From assembly GCA_023954745.1 (NCBI GenBank), contig JAGSHC010000002.1, positions 1-64,000 of the forward strand: a stretch of DNA of 64,000 nucleotides, written 5' to 3'. How positions within the stretch are numbered: the first letter of the stretch is position 1; every line of letters starts with the position of its first letter. Position numbers and translations under genes: made by a program. Positions 55,297 through 64,000 of the stretch are shown here, in pieces. A model generated the notes under the pieces. The model did no database searches, was not told the DNA's origin, and was given only the letters and a program-made list of their open reading frames with translations. This DNA is from Deltaproteobacteria bacterium (GTDB lineage: Bacteria > Myxococcota_A > UBA796 > UBA9615).

Positions 55297-57300
55297 TCAC
55301 GCGCCGGCGACGACCACCAGGACCAGCTCCCAGGACGCGAGCACCGAGCCCCCATCGCTCACGATCTGCATGGGGAACACGAACACCTGGTCCTGCGGAA
55401 TCAGCGACACCCCTGGGAACAGAGTCAAATCGAAGGTCACTGTGGTGCCCACCGTGACGTTCGGGGCCACCGCAGGCTGGATGTCCACGACGAAGTCCAG
55501 CGGGTCGTCATCCACTTCGAGGGTCAGATCGAACTGCCCCGAGTCGGTCAGGGCCTCGATGCCGTCGATGACGAAGGTGGTGACCTGACTGTCGAGCCCC
55601 ACGAACACCATGGGCTCGACGGTGCCGTTGCCGTCGAGGTCCGCCAGTGAGCCGGTCTGATTCGCGAGGCCGTTCATCTGAGCCTGGGGCGTGGGGTCGG
55701 TGCCGATGCCGATGAACTTCGCGCCCAGGCTGTCCGCGGCGGTGACCACTGAGCTGAGCCCCGCGGCCGGAGAGCCCCCGGTCGGGTAGGAGAAGGTGGC
55801 GGGCTGATCCGCGTCACGCATCAGGTTGTCGGTCGTGTACACGAGAATGGGCACCGACCCGGCCCGGAACCCGGCGCCACCGATGGTGCCCGTTCCGGGG
55901 GTCCCCGGCGCGTTGGAGCCGGTGGCCGAGCCGCCGAAAGCGTCGCTGGCGCTGGCGATGAACGGGGGCACGTCGCTGTTGTCGGCGGTGCCGAAGGTCT
56001 GGTCGAGGACGTTGTCCCCATCCATGTCGTACCCGACTCCCGTCAGAGACTGGTAGAGCGCTTCCAGGCTCGACTCCGGGAAGTCGCCCCCGTCGTGGTA
56101 GATGGGCGTCAGCCCGTCCAGAGCCTGCTGTACGAGCGCCGTGCTGGTGGTGATCTGCTGGTTCAGGGTGAAGGGCTTGTCGTTGAACCACCAGAACCCG
56201 AACGGGTCCAGCGCGTAGTCCTGGAACTCCGCGACGCCAAACGCCAGGTCCGGGATGGTGATGTCCGAGACCACGTCGCTGAAGTTGTCCGCCATGCCCT
56301 CGAGTTCGTCCGTCATCGAGCACGTCGAGTCCAACACGAACAACACGTCCGCCTGGATGATCTCGGGCGTGAAGGGCACCTGCAGCGTGGTGTTCGCGCG
56401 GGGAGTGAGCTCGGCGTAGTACCCGGTGATGACGGAGGCAGCGTTGGTGGGGTTGGTGCCCGCGGCGATCTCGGCGAGGTCCGTGAAACCGTCGCCGTCG
56501 GTGTCCCGGTTGAAGGGGTCGGTGCCGTGGCTGGGCTCGATGTTGTCGTTGATCCCGTCGTTGTCCGAGTCGGCGTCCTCGAAGTCGTAGAAGCCGTCGT
56601 TGTCGGAGTCCAGCGGGTTGGAGGGATCCGGGCCGATCTCGTCGGGGTCCAGGATTCCGTCGCCGTCCGCGTCGTCGTCGAGGTACGAGGGGACGCCGTC
56701 CCCGTCGGGGTCATCGTAGCCCTCGAGCTCGTCGGAGACTCCATCGCCGTCGCTGTCGAGGTCTTCGTGGTCGGGAAGCCCGTCCCCGTCGCTGTCCGGA
56801 GGGTCTCCGTCGGTGCCCGCCTCGATGGAGTCCGGGATGCCGTCGCCGTCGTTGTCCGTGTCCGCGGCGTCGTGCACGCCGTCGCCGTCGAGGTCTCCCG
56901 CCCCCTCGGTGCTGTCCGGAATGCCGTTGCCGTCGCTGTCCGCGTCGAGGAAGTCCGGGATGTCGTCGCTGTCGCTGTCGATGGGCGAGGTGTTGGGGTC
57001 GCTGTCCCCCGCCTCGAGGCTGTCCGGCAGGCCGTCATCGTCGCTGTCGAGGTCGTCCGCGTTCGCGGCGCCGTCCCCATCGGCGTCGTCCTCGCCCTCG
57101 TGGATGTCGAGGATCGTGTCGCCGTCACGGTCCCCGGGGGCGGACGCGTCGTCGTCATCCCCGGAGGCGTCGTCGTCGTCGCTCCCGACGAGGTCGTCAT
57201 CGTCGCCCGAGGGGTTCCAGCCGTCGCCGCCCCACGGGTTCTGACAGCCGGTCAGGGCGAGGAGCAAGACGAAGGGCAGACACCGGAGGGCGAAAAGCAT
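55297..57300 (-). CDS. Lipoprotein with Asp-rich tether, TSP3-like repeats and VWA domain
   Basis: Lipobox LTGC; GDDDDLVGSDDDDASGDDDDASAPGDRDGD; many DxDxDGxxD units; DVLFVLDSTCSMTDELEGM. Confidence 0.85.
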   Translation of the reverse strand: MLFALRCLPFVLLLALTGCQNPWGGDGWNPSGDDDDLVGSDDDDASGDDDDASAPGDRDGDTILDIHEGEDDADGDGAANADDLDSDDDGLPDSLEAGDSDPNTSPIDSDSDDIPDFLDADSDGNGIPDSTEGAGDLDGDGVHDAADTDNDGDGIPDSIEAGTDGDPPDSDGDGLPDHEDLDSDGDGVSDELEGYDDPDGDGVPSYLDDDADGDGILDPDEIGPDPSNPLDSDNDGFYDFEDADSDNDGINDNIEPSHGTDPFNRDTDGDGFTDLAEIAAGTNPTNAASVITGYYAELTPRANTTLQVPFTPEIIQADVLFVLDSTCSMTDELEGMADNFSDVVSDITIPDLAFGVAEFQDYALDPFGFWWFNDKPFTLNQQITTSTALVQQALDGLTPIYHDGGDFPESSLEALYQSLTGVGYDMDGDNVLDQTFGTADNSDVPPFIASASDAFGGSATGSNAPGTPGTGTIGGAGFRAGSVPILVYTTDNLMRDADQPATFSYPTGGSPAAGLSSVVTAADSLGAKFIGIGTDPTPQAQMNGLANQTGSLADLDGNGTVEPMVFVGLDSQVTTFVIDGIEALTDSGQFDLTLEVDDDPLDFVVDIQPAVAPNVTVGTTVTFDLTLFPGVSLIPQDQVFVFPMQIVSDGGSVLASWELVLVVVAGA

Positions 57301-57332
57301 GAATCGAGGCTAGAAGCGGGCCTCGACAACCG

Positions 57333-58949
57333 TCAAGGCTCAGTGAATGGGCTCAGTTCGGGAACAGTGGAAGCGCCCGGCGCAGAGGCGAATGGCTCCA
57401 GAGCGAGACGAAATTGTTCCATCGATGAGTACCGACGATCCGGGTCCTTGGAGAGCGCTCGGATGAGGATTCCATCCAGTCCCTTGGGCACCTTGCCCGG
57501 CTCGAGAGCAAGGGAGGGCGGCTCCGGCGGCTCCTCCATGGTCTTCCAGAGCAACTCCTCCATCGTGGACGCCAGGAACACCGGCCGCCCGGTCAGCAGG
57601 TGATACGCCGAAGCTGCCAGCGAGTACTGGTCTGCGCGGTGGTCGGCGCCCCCTCCTTCCAGAACCTCGGGCGCCACATAGAGGGGCGTCCCCATCACCG
57701 TGCCCACCGCGGTGAGGTTGGCGTCGGAGTTGCTCATCCTGGCGGCGGTCTTGCCGAGGCGGCGGCCACGGTCTCCGCGCTGGGTGTTGCCGTCGGTGAC
57801 CTTACGGGCGATGCCGAAGTCGAGGACCTTCACGACCTCGCGGCCGTCGGCGGTGCTCGCCAAGAACAGGTTGTCCGGCTTGATGTCGCGGTGGATGAGG
57901 TCCCGGGTGTGGGCTTCGGCGAGCGACTCGCAGGCGTAGCAGACCCACCGGCACACCCGAGAGAACTCCTGGGGCCCCATCTTGTCGAGTTGTTCCTGAA
58001 GTGAGAGGCCCTCGAGGTACTCCATCACGTAGAAGAGCTGACCCTGCTGGGTGACGCCGAAGTCGAAGACCTGCACGGTGTAGGGGGACCGAAGGAGCGA
58101 GGTCTCTCGCGCTTCGCGCTCGAAGCGTCGGCGCAACGCGCCGGAGGTGTCCCGGTCGGGATTGACGATCTTGATGACGCAGGGACGCCCCAGGTCCCGG
58201 TGCCAGGCCAGGTAGACGACCCCCATGGCACCGCGACCCAGCTCCTTCTTGATCTTGTAGCGGCCCAGCGACCGCGCCGAGATCAAGCGCTGGTGCATGG
58301 CGTGGATCATGTCCGACGCCACGAGCCCCACGCCGGCGATGGCGAACAGCGGAAACAGGTTGGCTGCGAGGTACCCCATGGTGTCGGCGTTGCCGAACCA
58401 GGCGCGGTAGTCCCCTCCCGCGGGTCCGAACAGGAAACAGGTGATCGGATAGGAGAGGACCAGGAAGGACACCACGGGGATGTGCTTCATGGCGGGGCCC
58501 GGGACCAGGATGGTGCGGGCCATGACGAGCAAGGTCGTGCCCGCGACGTACGGGCTCGCAGTGCCGCCCGTGGCCGCGGTCATGTATCCCAGAGCGAGAC
58601 CCGGGGGCGCGAAGATGAGCCAGTCCATGGCCGCCACCGGCAAGCGGCGAGCGGCTCGCAGGAACACCCACAAGGCCACGAACCACAGCGTGATGCCGAA
58701 GCGGAGCACCAGGAACCCGGCGAGGGGGAGCTCGGGACGCCAGCTCTGCGCCGCAAGGAAGTCCACGACTCCGAACAGGGGCGACAGGATTGCGCCGAAC
58801 ATGGCAGCGGTGAGGAGGCGGGTGCGGAACAGCTCGTCGGTCTCGCGACGGTGCCGAGCTCCGAGGTTCTCTCGGATCTGAGTCTGACCCGCAGCACCGG
58901 CGCTCGAGGAAGCGCGCCTCGCGAGGTTCGGCGCTTTGCCCCGAGCCAT
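57333..58949 (-). CDS. Ser/Thr protein kinase with N-terminal ~6-TM domain
   Basis: TM-rich residues ~40-220 then YKIKKELGRGAMGVVYLAWH, CVIKIVN, LIHRDIKPDNLFL, VLDFGIARK. Confidence 0.9.
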   Translation of the reverse strand: MARGKAPNLARRASSSAGAAGQTQIRENLGARHRRETDELFRTRLLTAAMFGAILSPLFGVVDFLAAQSWRPELPLAGFLVLRFGITLWFVALWVFLRAARRLPVAAMDWLIFAPPGLALGYMTAATGGTASPYVAGTTLLVMARTILVPGPAMKHIPVVSFLVLSYPITCFLFGPAGGDYRAWFGNADTMGYLAANLFPLFAIAGVGLVASDMIHAMHQRLISARSLGRYKIKKELGRGAMGVVYLAWHRDLGRPCVIKIVNPDRDTSGALRRRFEREARETSLLRSPYTVQVFDFGVTQQGQLFYVMEYLEGLSLQEQLDKMGPQEFSRVCRWVCYACESLAEAHTRDLIHRDIKPDNLFLASTADGREVVKVLDFGIARKVTDGNTQRGDRGRRLGKTAARMSNSDANLTAVGTVMGTPLYVAPEVLEGGGADHRADQYSLAASAYHLLTGRPVFLASTMEELLWKTMEEPPEPPSLALEPGKVPKGLDGILIRALSKDPDRRYSSMEQFRLALEPFASAPGASTVPELSPFTEP

Positions 58950-58950
58950 C

Positions 58951-60795
58951 TCAGGGGTCCCCGAAGCGCACGATCTTCTTGACCGTCTCTCCGTCGCGGA
59001 CCTTGAAGCTGACGCTCTTCTTCTCTGCGGGTACGCAGCTTCCGCAATGGAACTCGAGCTTGTGCGACCCGGCGGAGACCTCCAGGCCGATCTTCGGGGT
59101 CTGGCCGATGTACGCCCCGTCGAGATACAGGTTGGACCAGGGCTTGCTGTTGGCGTCGAGCTTCCCGCTGCCCGTCGCTGCCACCGGTGCCGGGGTCGGC
59201 TCCGGGGTCGGATCTGGCTTTGGCGCAGGTGTGGGGTCCGGCCTGGGCGCGGGCGTGGGGTCTGGCTTCGGCGCGGGCGTGGGGTCTGGCTTCGGCGCAG
59301 GCGCAGGCGTGGAGTCCGGGATCGGGGCCGGGGTCGGATCGGGGAGCGGAGGCGTGGGGTCGGTCTCCACGACCCCATCCCCGGCGAGATCAGCTCGGAG
59401 AACGGGCGAGTCCCCGGGATCGACCGTGGGACTGGTGACCTCCGGGCCGGGGGCGTCGTCGCTCGGGATGAGCAGGAACGCCACCAAGGCGAGCAGGAGG
59501 GCCGCGGTGACCAGGAGGATCGGCAGCGGCGACTTCTTCCGCTTGATCGTCTTCTGAATCCTGGTGGCGTCGATGGGGGCCGGGCGGGCGGCCCCCTCTC
59601 CCTCCGTCGCAAAGAAGTCCGCGGTCATGGGCCCAATGGGCGGCGGTGGACTGGAGCCCGCCACGGCGAGGGTCTCCGCGTAGGCCCCAGCGGACCCGGC
59701 CGAGGCGACGGGAGCCGGGGATCCCGGGGTAGAGCCGCCGAGGTACTGGACGTCCCCCGTGTCCAGGGTCTCGATGCCCCCGGTCTCGCCCTGGGACGAC
59801 CCCGCGCCGAGCACCACGAGGGGCGCCGGCGGGCCATCCGGGCCCCAGGTGTCGTTGGCGGTGGGCGCCGGGAGAATCGACTCCCCTTCCTCTTCGAGCC
59901 ACTCACTGAGGGTCGGTCCGGGCGGGAGCCCGCGCTTCACCTCCCGCAGAGCCTTCTCGATCGCTCCTGCAGACTCGAAGCGCCCCTCGCGGTCCTGAGA
60001 CATGCACTTCTCCACCAAGGGGGCGAGAGGCGGGAGGCGCTTGGCGACCTCCGCCACGGCGGACTCGGAGTTGGCGTTGAGCACCGCGTGCATGATGGCG
60101 AGGAGGTTGTCGCCCTTGAACGGCACATCGAGCGTGACCAGCTCGACCATGATGCTGCCGAGCGAGAAGAGGTCGGAGCGGGCGTCGAGCTTCTCGCCGG
60201 TCACCTGCTCGGGCGACATGTAGACCGGAGTGCCCTTGGTCACGTCCGCCGCCGTGGTCTTGTAGAGGTTGCTGTCCGCCTTCGCGATGCCGAAGTCCAG
60301 GACCTTGACGTCCCCGCCCCGGCTGACGATGACGTTGCCCGGCTTCAGATCACGGTGCACCAGATTCATGGGCTGGCCGTCGCGGCTCGACAGTGTGTGG
60401 GCGAAGTGCAGCCCCCTGCAGATGCCCGCGAGGATCTCGACGATGACCGAGGGTGGAAGCTCGATCCGTTGGCGGCGCGCCCTCTCGAGGAGCGCGTCCA
60501 GGGTCCACCCATCCACGAACTCCATGGCCATGAAGTAATGGTTCTGGACCGAGTTGAACTCGTAGATCTCGACGATGTTCTTGTGGCGGAGCTGGCCACC
60601 GAGGCGGGCCTCGTTGATGAGGCTGCGCACCATCCGCTCGTCCTCCGTGAGGCGAGGATCGAGCCGCTTGAGCGCCACGTCCTTCTCGAAGCCCATGGGA
60701 CCCGAGAGCACCGCGCGATACACCTTGGCCATGCCGCCCTCACCGAGGAGGCACATGAGGCGATAGCGACCGAAGGGGATCCCTTCAGAAATCAA
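58951..60795 (-). CDS. Ser/Thr protein kinase with Pro-rich spacer and C-terminal PEGA domain
   Basis: YRLMCLLGEGGMAKVYRAV, LVHRDLKPGNVIV, VLDFGIAKA; TM; DPTPAPKP repeats; PEGA SNLYLDGAYIGQTPKIGLEVSAGSHKLEFHC. Confidence 0.93.
   Translation of the reverse strand: MISEGIPFGRYRLMCLLGEGGMAKVYRAVLSGPMGFEKDVALKRLDPRLTEDERMVRSLINEARLGGQLRHKNIVEIYEFNSVQNHYFMAMEFVDGWTLDALLERARRQRIELPPSVIVEILAGICRGLHFAHTLSSRDGQPMNLVHRDLKPGNVIVSRGGDVKVLDFGIAKADSNLYKTTAADVTKGTPVYMSPEQVTGEKLDARSDLFSLGSIMVELVTLDVPFKGDNLLAIMHAVLNANSESAVAEVAKRLPPLAPLVEKCMSQDREGRFESAGAIEKALREVKRGLPPGPTLSEWLEEEGESILPAPTANDTWGPDGPPAPLVVLGAGSSQGETGGIETLDTGDVQYLGGSTPGSPAPVASAGSAGAYAETLAVAGSSPPPPIGPMTADFFATEGEGAARPAPIDATRIQKTIKRKKSPLPILLVTAALLLALVAFLLIPSDDAPGPEVTSPTVDPGDSPVLRADLAGDGVVETDPTPPLPDPTPAPIPDSTPAPAPKPDPTPAPKPDPTPAPRPDPTPAPKPDPTPEPTPAPVAATGSGKLDANSKPWSNLYLDGAYIGQTPKIGLEVSAGSHKLEFHCGSCVPAEKKSVSFKVRDGETVKKIVRFGDP
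59210..59311. repeat. ~24-bp tandem repeats encoding DPTPAPKP/RP units
   Basis: Units GGATCTGGCTTTGGCGCAGGTGTG, GGGTCCGGCCTGGGCGCGGGCGTG, GGGTCTGGCTTCGGCGCGGGCGTG and a 30-nt variant. Confidence 0.85.
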
Positions 60796-60877
60796 ACTGG
60801 TAGCGCTCCCCTCGGTCCATCAGCAACGTCGCATTCTACGTGCGCAACCCGCCGGCGGCCACCGGGCCCGACAGCGT

Positions 60878-63800
60878 TCAACCGCCAGCGAGGGCTCTGG
60901 CAATGGCTCCCGCTGCGCTCCGCGCCTCCTTGGCGCTCACCACTTCGTCGGACGCCTCCCAGCGTTCCGCGAGTGCGTCGAGGATTTCGATGGCGCCATA
61001 CCGCGCATCAGCTGACGGCGGAAGCGCCCGGAGGCCTTCACGGAGGTGCGCCCGGGCGGCCGCGTCGTCGTGTCCCGCCTCGCACAGCGCCAGGGTCAGG
61101 GAGAAGGGACCGCGCAACCAGACAGGGGGGGCTCCGTCACCATCCTCCAGGGCCCGCAGCTGCTCGCGACCCTGCAGACCGCGACCTCGTTCAGCCTCGA
61201 GTCGCGCCAGATTCAGGACCGCGAGGCGAGGCCCGGGGCCCGGGACCAGGTGGAGGAGCGCGGCGCTCTCCCCGTAGTGATGGGCAGCGGCTTCCAGGGC
61301 TCCGCGTCCGCGGTACAGCTCGCCCAACTCGTTGTGGGCCCGGGCGACCATCGGGTGACGCCCCAGAGCGCTCGCGAGGCGGGTGCACTCGGTGAGATGG
61401 GTCAAGGCGTCCTCGGTGCGACCCGCCCGACGCTCGGCCCATCCGAGGTCATAGAGCGCGGTGACGATGGCCGACCGGTGATGGGCCGCCCTCGCGCTGT
61501 TGACGGCCTCTCGATGGTGGGCCATCGCTCCCGTCATGTCCCCCGCCCTCGCTGCCAGGACCCCGAGGCTGCCTGCGATTGCGTACCGGTCCTGGGGGCG
61601 CGTCGCCACGCGCAGCGACTCTGCAGACCAATCCGGCAGCTCGATGTCCGTGAGGCTCTGGGCTGCTTCCTGGAGGGCAGCGAGCCCCCGGCTGGTCTCT
61701 CTCGCCGCCGCCGGGTGTGGCAGATGACTCGTCAGGACCTCGATGCCCTCGACCAGCCGTTGCGCCGCGTCCCGGGGTCGCCGGGCTCCCAGCAAGGCGC
61801 GGCCCCAGCCGATGAGCAGCCGCCCGTGAGGGAGGCCATCGGCGACGAGCCCGCCATCGGCAAGGCCCTCGTAGAACCCAATCGCTTCCTCGTATCGCGC
61901 CCGAAGTCTCGCAACCTCGGCCCCCGCCTCGAGGGCCGCGCGACGCGTGCGATCGGGGGCGGACGCAACAGAGGACAGCGCCAGCAGACGCGCCGCGTCC
62001 CCGAGCCGTCCGGCGTCCCGCGCCCGCAGACCGGCCACGAGGGCGGGGCCGGGCAACTCGTCGTCGGCTCCGCTCAACTCCAACAGACGCACCGTGCTCT
62101 CCGCCAGTCGATCGCGCGCCGGGGCCTCCCACCCCAGGATGAAACGAGCCAGCTCCCGCGCGCGGCGTCGCCCGCGACGGCTGGCTCCGAGTCGCGCCAA
62201 GACCAGGTCCCTCAGCGAGGGGTGCTCCCAGGCCAGCTGATCACCGACGACGTGCGGCGGTTCGGCGAACACGCCCGCCGCGATGAGTTCATCGAGCGCT
62301 TCGTCCACCGCCGAAGACGCGGCGTCCGTGCCCAGGACCGTGAGGCCCTCCACGGCGTCGTCCACCAGGAACTGAAGCCCGAGACCGGCCGCCACGTCGA
62401 GCAAACGCTCGGCCAGGTCCGGGGCCGACGCCGCGCGGGTGGCGGCGTCGATGCGATGACCCCAGAGCTCTCGGAGACTTCCCGGCAGAGCGTCCCGCAA
62501 GTCCATCCCCCCGACGATCCCCATCCGAGAGCCGACGGGGACGAGCTGTTCGCCGGCCTCGAGGTGACGAATGAGCTGGAGCGCGACCAGCGGGAGTCCG
62601 GCGGCCTTCGCCGCGACGGCCCCCGACGCTTGAGGGGTCAGTGGGAGGTTCGCCTCGACGATGGCCACGATGGACGGGTCGGGCAGCCGCTTGAGGGGAA
62701 GCTGAACCACGACGTCCGAGACGGCCAGGCCCGCGCCGGCCACAGTGCTCCACTCCCCCGAGGACTCCCCGCGCCGCGCCCGGGTGACCATCACCCAGAC
62801 CGGATACGGGTCCAGACGCTGCGCCGCGGCGAAGCTGGCGAGCCAGCCCTGCGCGGCGGGCCCCCCGCTCTCGAAGTCATCGAGGGACAACACGACGGGG
62901 CGCTCGCGGGAGACGAGACGGAGAAACCGCTCCACGAGGGCATCGGACCAACCGGCCTCACTGTGTGAGTGCCCCGCGTCACTCTCGGGGCGCAGCCAGG
63001 CGATGAGCGCGGCGCGCTCCTCGTCCGAGAGGGTGGCGCCGGCCCCGGACAGCGTGCCCGCGAGGCGCTGGCGGAGGTGGTCGAGGCCAAGGCTGCGGCT
63101 CCCGAGAAGGTCTTCGATCGACTGCCTCAGCGGGGCCAGAGAGGCGACTCCGGCGACCGCCGCCCCCCGACCGACGTGAGCGCGGGCGGTCTCAGCGAGG
63201 CCGGCGACGAACTCGGCCACCAGCCGCGAGCAGCCGACTCCTTCGACTCCCTCGACGAACACAATCCCGCCTCGCCCCCCGGCGACGTCGTTGAAGTGTC
63301 CGTGCAGACGAGAGAGCTCTTCGTCACGGCCCAGAAAGGGCTCACGGGGAACCAATTGACCGGTCGCGATGGTCGGCGGAAGCTCAACAACCGCCGCGCT
63401 GGGCAGGGTGGGAACCGCCGCGCGCGGAGACCTCGAAGGGGCGCCCTGCGCCTTCCGGAGAGCATCCCGCATGGCGGCCGCCGAGGGATAGCGGTCGCGG
63501 GGGTGCTTCGCGAGGGACCTCTGGACCACGTCGATGACCAACGCGGGGACCTCCAGGTGGGCGGCGGGGCTCAGGCGGGGCGCGACCCGGAACGCGTGAC
63601 TGCGCATCACCTCCATCACGGGTCCCGTGAACGGAGGACGGCCCGAGAACCACTCGTACAGGATGATGCCGACCGCATAGACGTCCGACTCGGGGCGCAC
63701 GGGCTGGCCGAGGGCCTGCTCCGGGGACATGTACAGCGGGGTCCCGACGACGGTGCCCTCGCGGGTGAGCGGGTCGTCGCCGTCGTCCTCGCCGGAGAGC

Positions 63801-64000
63801 ACGGCCGCGATTCCGAAGTCCACCAGCACCAATTGGGTTGGGTCGCCATCCCGAATGAGCATGTTGGCGGGCTTGAGATCGCGGTGGAGCACGTCCCGCG
63901 CATGGGCCGCGGCCAGACCGGTGAGCATCCCATCGGCTGCATCGAGGAACGCGCCGACCGGTGGAGAGGTTCGTGCCCACGCGCCCACAGTCGGCCCCGG
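60878..64000 (-). CDS. Ser/Thr kinase-AAA ATPase-TPR multidomain protein, 5' end beyond window
   Basis: VLHRDLKPANMLI, LVDFGIAAV, GTPLYMSPEQALG; P-loop-like region VFVEGVEGVGCSRLVAEF; C-terminal TPR-like repeats; frame open to the window edge, N-lobe absent. Confidence 0.85.
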   Translation of the reverse strand, partial: PGPTVGAWARTSPPVGAFLDAADGMLTGLAAAHARDVLHRDLKPANMLIRDGDPTQLVLVDFGIAAVLSGEDDGDDPLTREGTVVGTPLYMSPEQALGQPVRPESDVYAVGIILYEWFSGRPPFTGPVMEVMRSHAFRVAPRLSPAAHLEVPALVIDVVQRSLAKHPRDRYPSAAAMRDALRKAQGAPSRSPRAAVPTLPSAAVVELPPTIATGQLVPREPFLGRDEELSRLHGHFNDVAGGRGGIVFVEGVEGVGCSRLVAEFVAGLAETARAHVGRGAAVAGVASLAPLRQSIEDLLGSRSLGLDHLRQRLAGTLSGAGATLSDEERAALIAWLRPESDAGHSHSEAGWSDALVERFLRLVSRERPVVLSLDDFESGGPAAQGWLASFAAAQRLDPYPVWVMVTRARRGESSGEWSTVAGAGLAVSDVVVQLPLKRLPDPSIVAIVEANLPLTPQASGAVAAKAAGLPLVALQLIRHLEAGEQLVPVGSRMGIVGGMDLRDALPGSLRELWGHRIDAATRAASAPDLAERLLDVAAGLGLQFLVDDAVEGLTVLGTDAASSAVDEALDELIAAGVFAEPPHVVGDQLAWEHPSLRDLVLARLGASRRGRRRARELARFILGWEAPARDRLAESTVRLLELSGADDELPGPALVAGLRARDAGRLGDAARLLALSSVASAPDRTRRAALEAGAEVARLRARYEEAIGFYEGLADGGLVADGLPHGRLLIGWGRALLGARRPRDAAQRLVEGIEVLTSHLPHPAAARETSRGLAALQEAAQSLTDIELPDWSAESLRVATRPQDRYAIAGSLGVLAARAGDMTGAMAHHREAVNSARAAHHRSAIVTALYDLGWAERRAGRTEDALTHLTECTRLASALGRHPMVARAHNELGELYRGRGALEAAAHHYGESAALLHLVPGPGPRLAVLNLARLEAERGRGLQGREQLRALEDGDGAPPVWLRGPFSLTLALCEAGHDDAAARAHLREGLRALPPSADARYGAIEILDALAERWEASDEVVSAKEARSAAGAIARALAGG

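Overview
High-GC bacterial chromosomal segment. Lineage is inferred, not tested: Ser/Thr kinases, TSP3-repeat surface proteins, a mevalonate pathway and Bat/MoxR genes suggest a Myxococcota-like organism. Coding density is very high. I saw no rRNA, tRNA, CRISPR array, transposase or prophage. Main blocks: (i) threonine-synthase-like 3' end plus ATP-grasp protein; (ii) OmpA/TSP3 protein; (iii) a minus-strand exopolysaccharide operon resembling the phage-N4-receptor (Nfr) pathway: wecB-like, nfrA-like, nfrB (two MshEN-type modules), bcsB-like and an atypical receiver with Glu at the phosphoacceptor site, with a divergent sugar nucleotidyltransferase; (iv) acyl-CoA synthetase and MATE transporter; (v) a tightly coupled minus-strand operon lnt - fni (with an unusual ~94-aa N-terminal extension) - class II HMG-CoA reductase - GHMP kinase - mvaD - mevalonate kinase - uracil-DNA-glycosylase-like; (vi) alpha/beta hydrolase, zinc-ribbon protein, CotH-like, bioB, NlpC/P60-like lipoprotein, udk, hpf, lgt; (vii) groESL, dnaK and dnaJ-led moxR/Bat operon, whose three transcription units share a CTTGACA-N16-TAG promoter-like motif; (viii) hybrid histidine kinase, Asp-rich VWA/TSP3 lipoprotein and three Ser/Thr kinases of different architecture (the last cut by the window edge). 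Best candidates for under-described biology: the Nfr-type operon, the isomerase fusion, the degenerate receivers and the 6-TM N-terminal Ser/Thr kinase. All family calls are from reading translated sequence; no searches were run.
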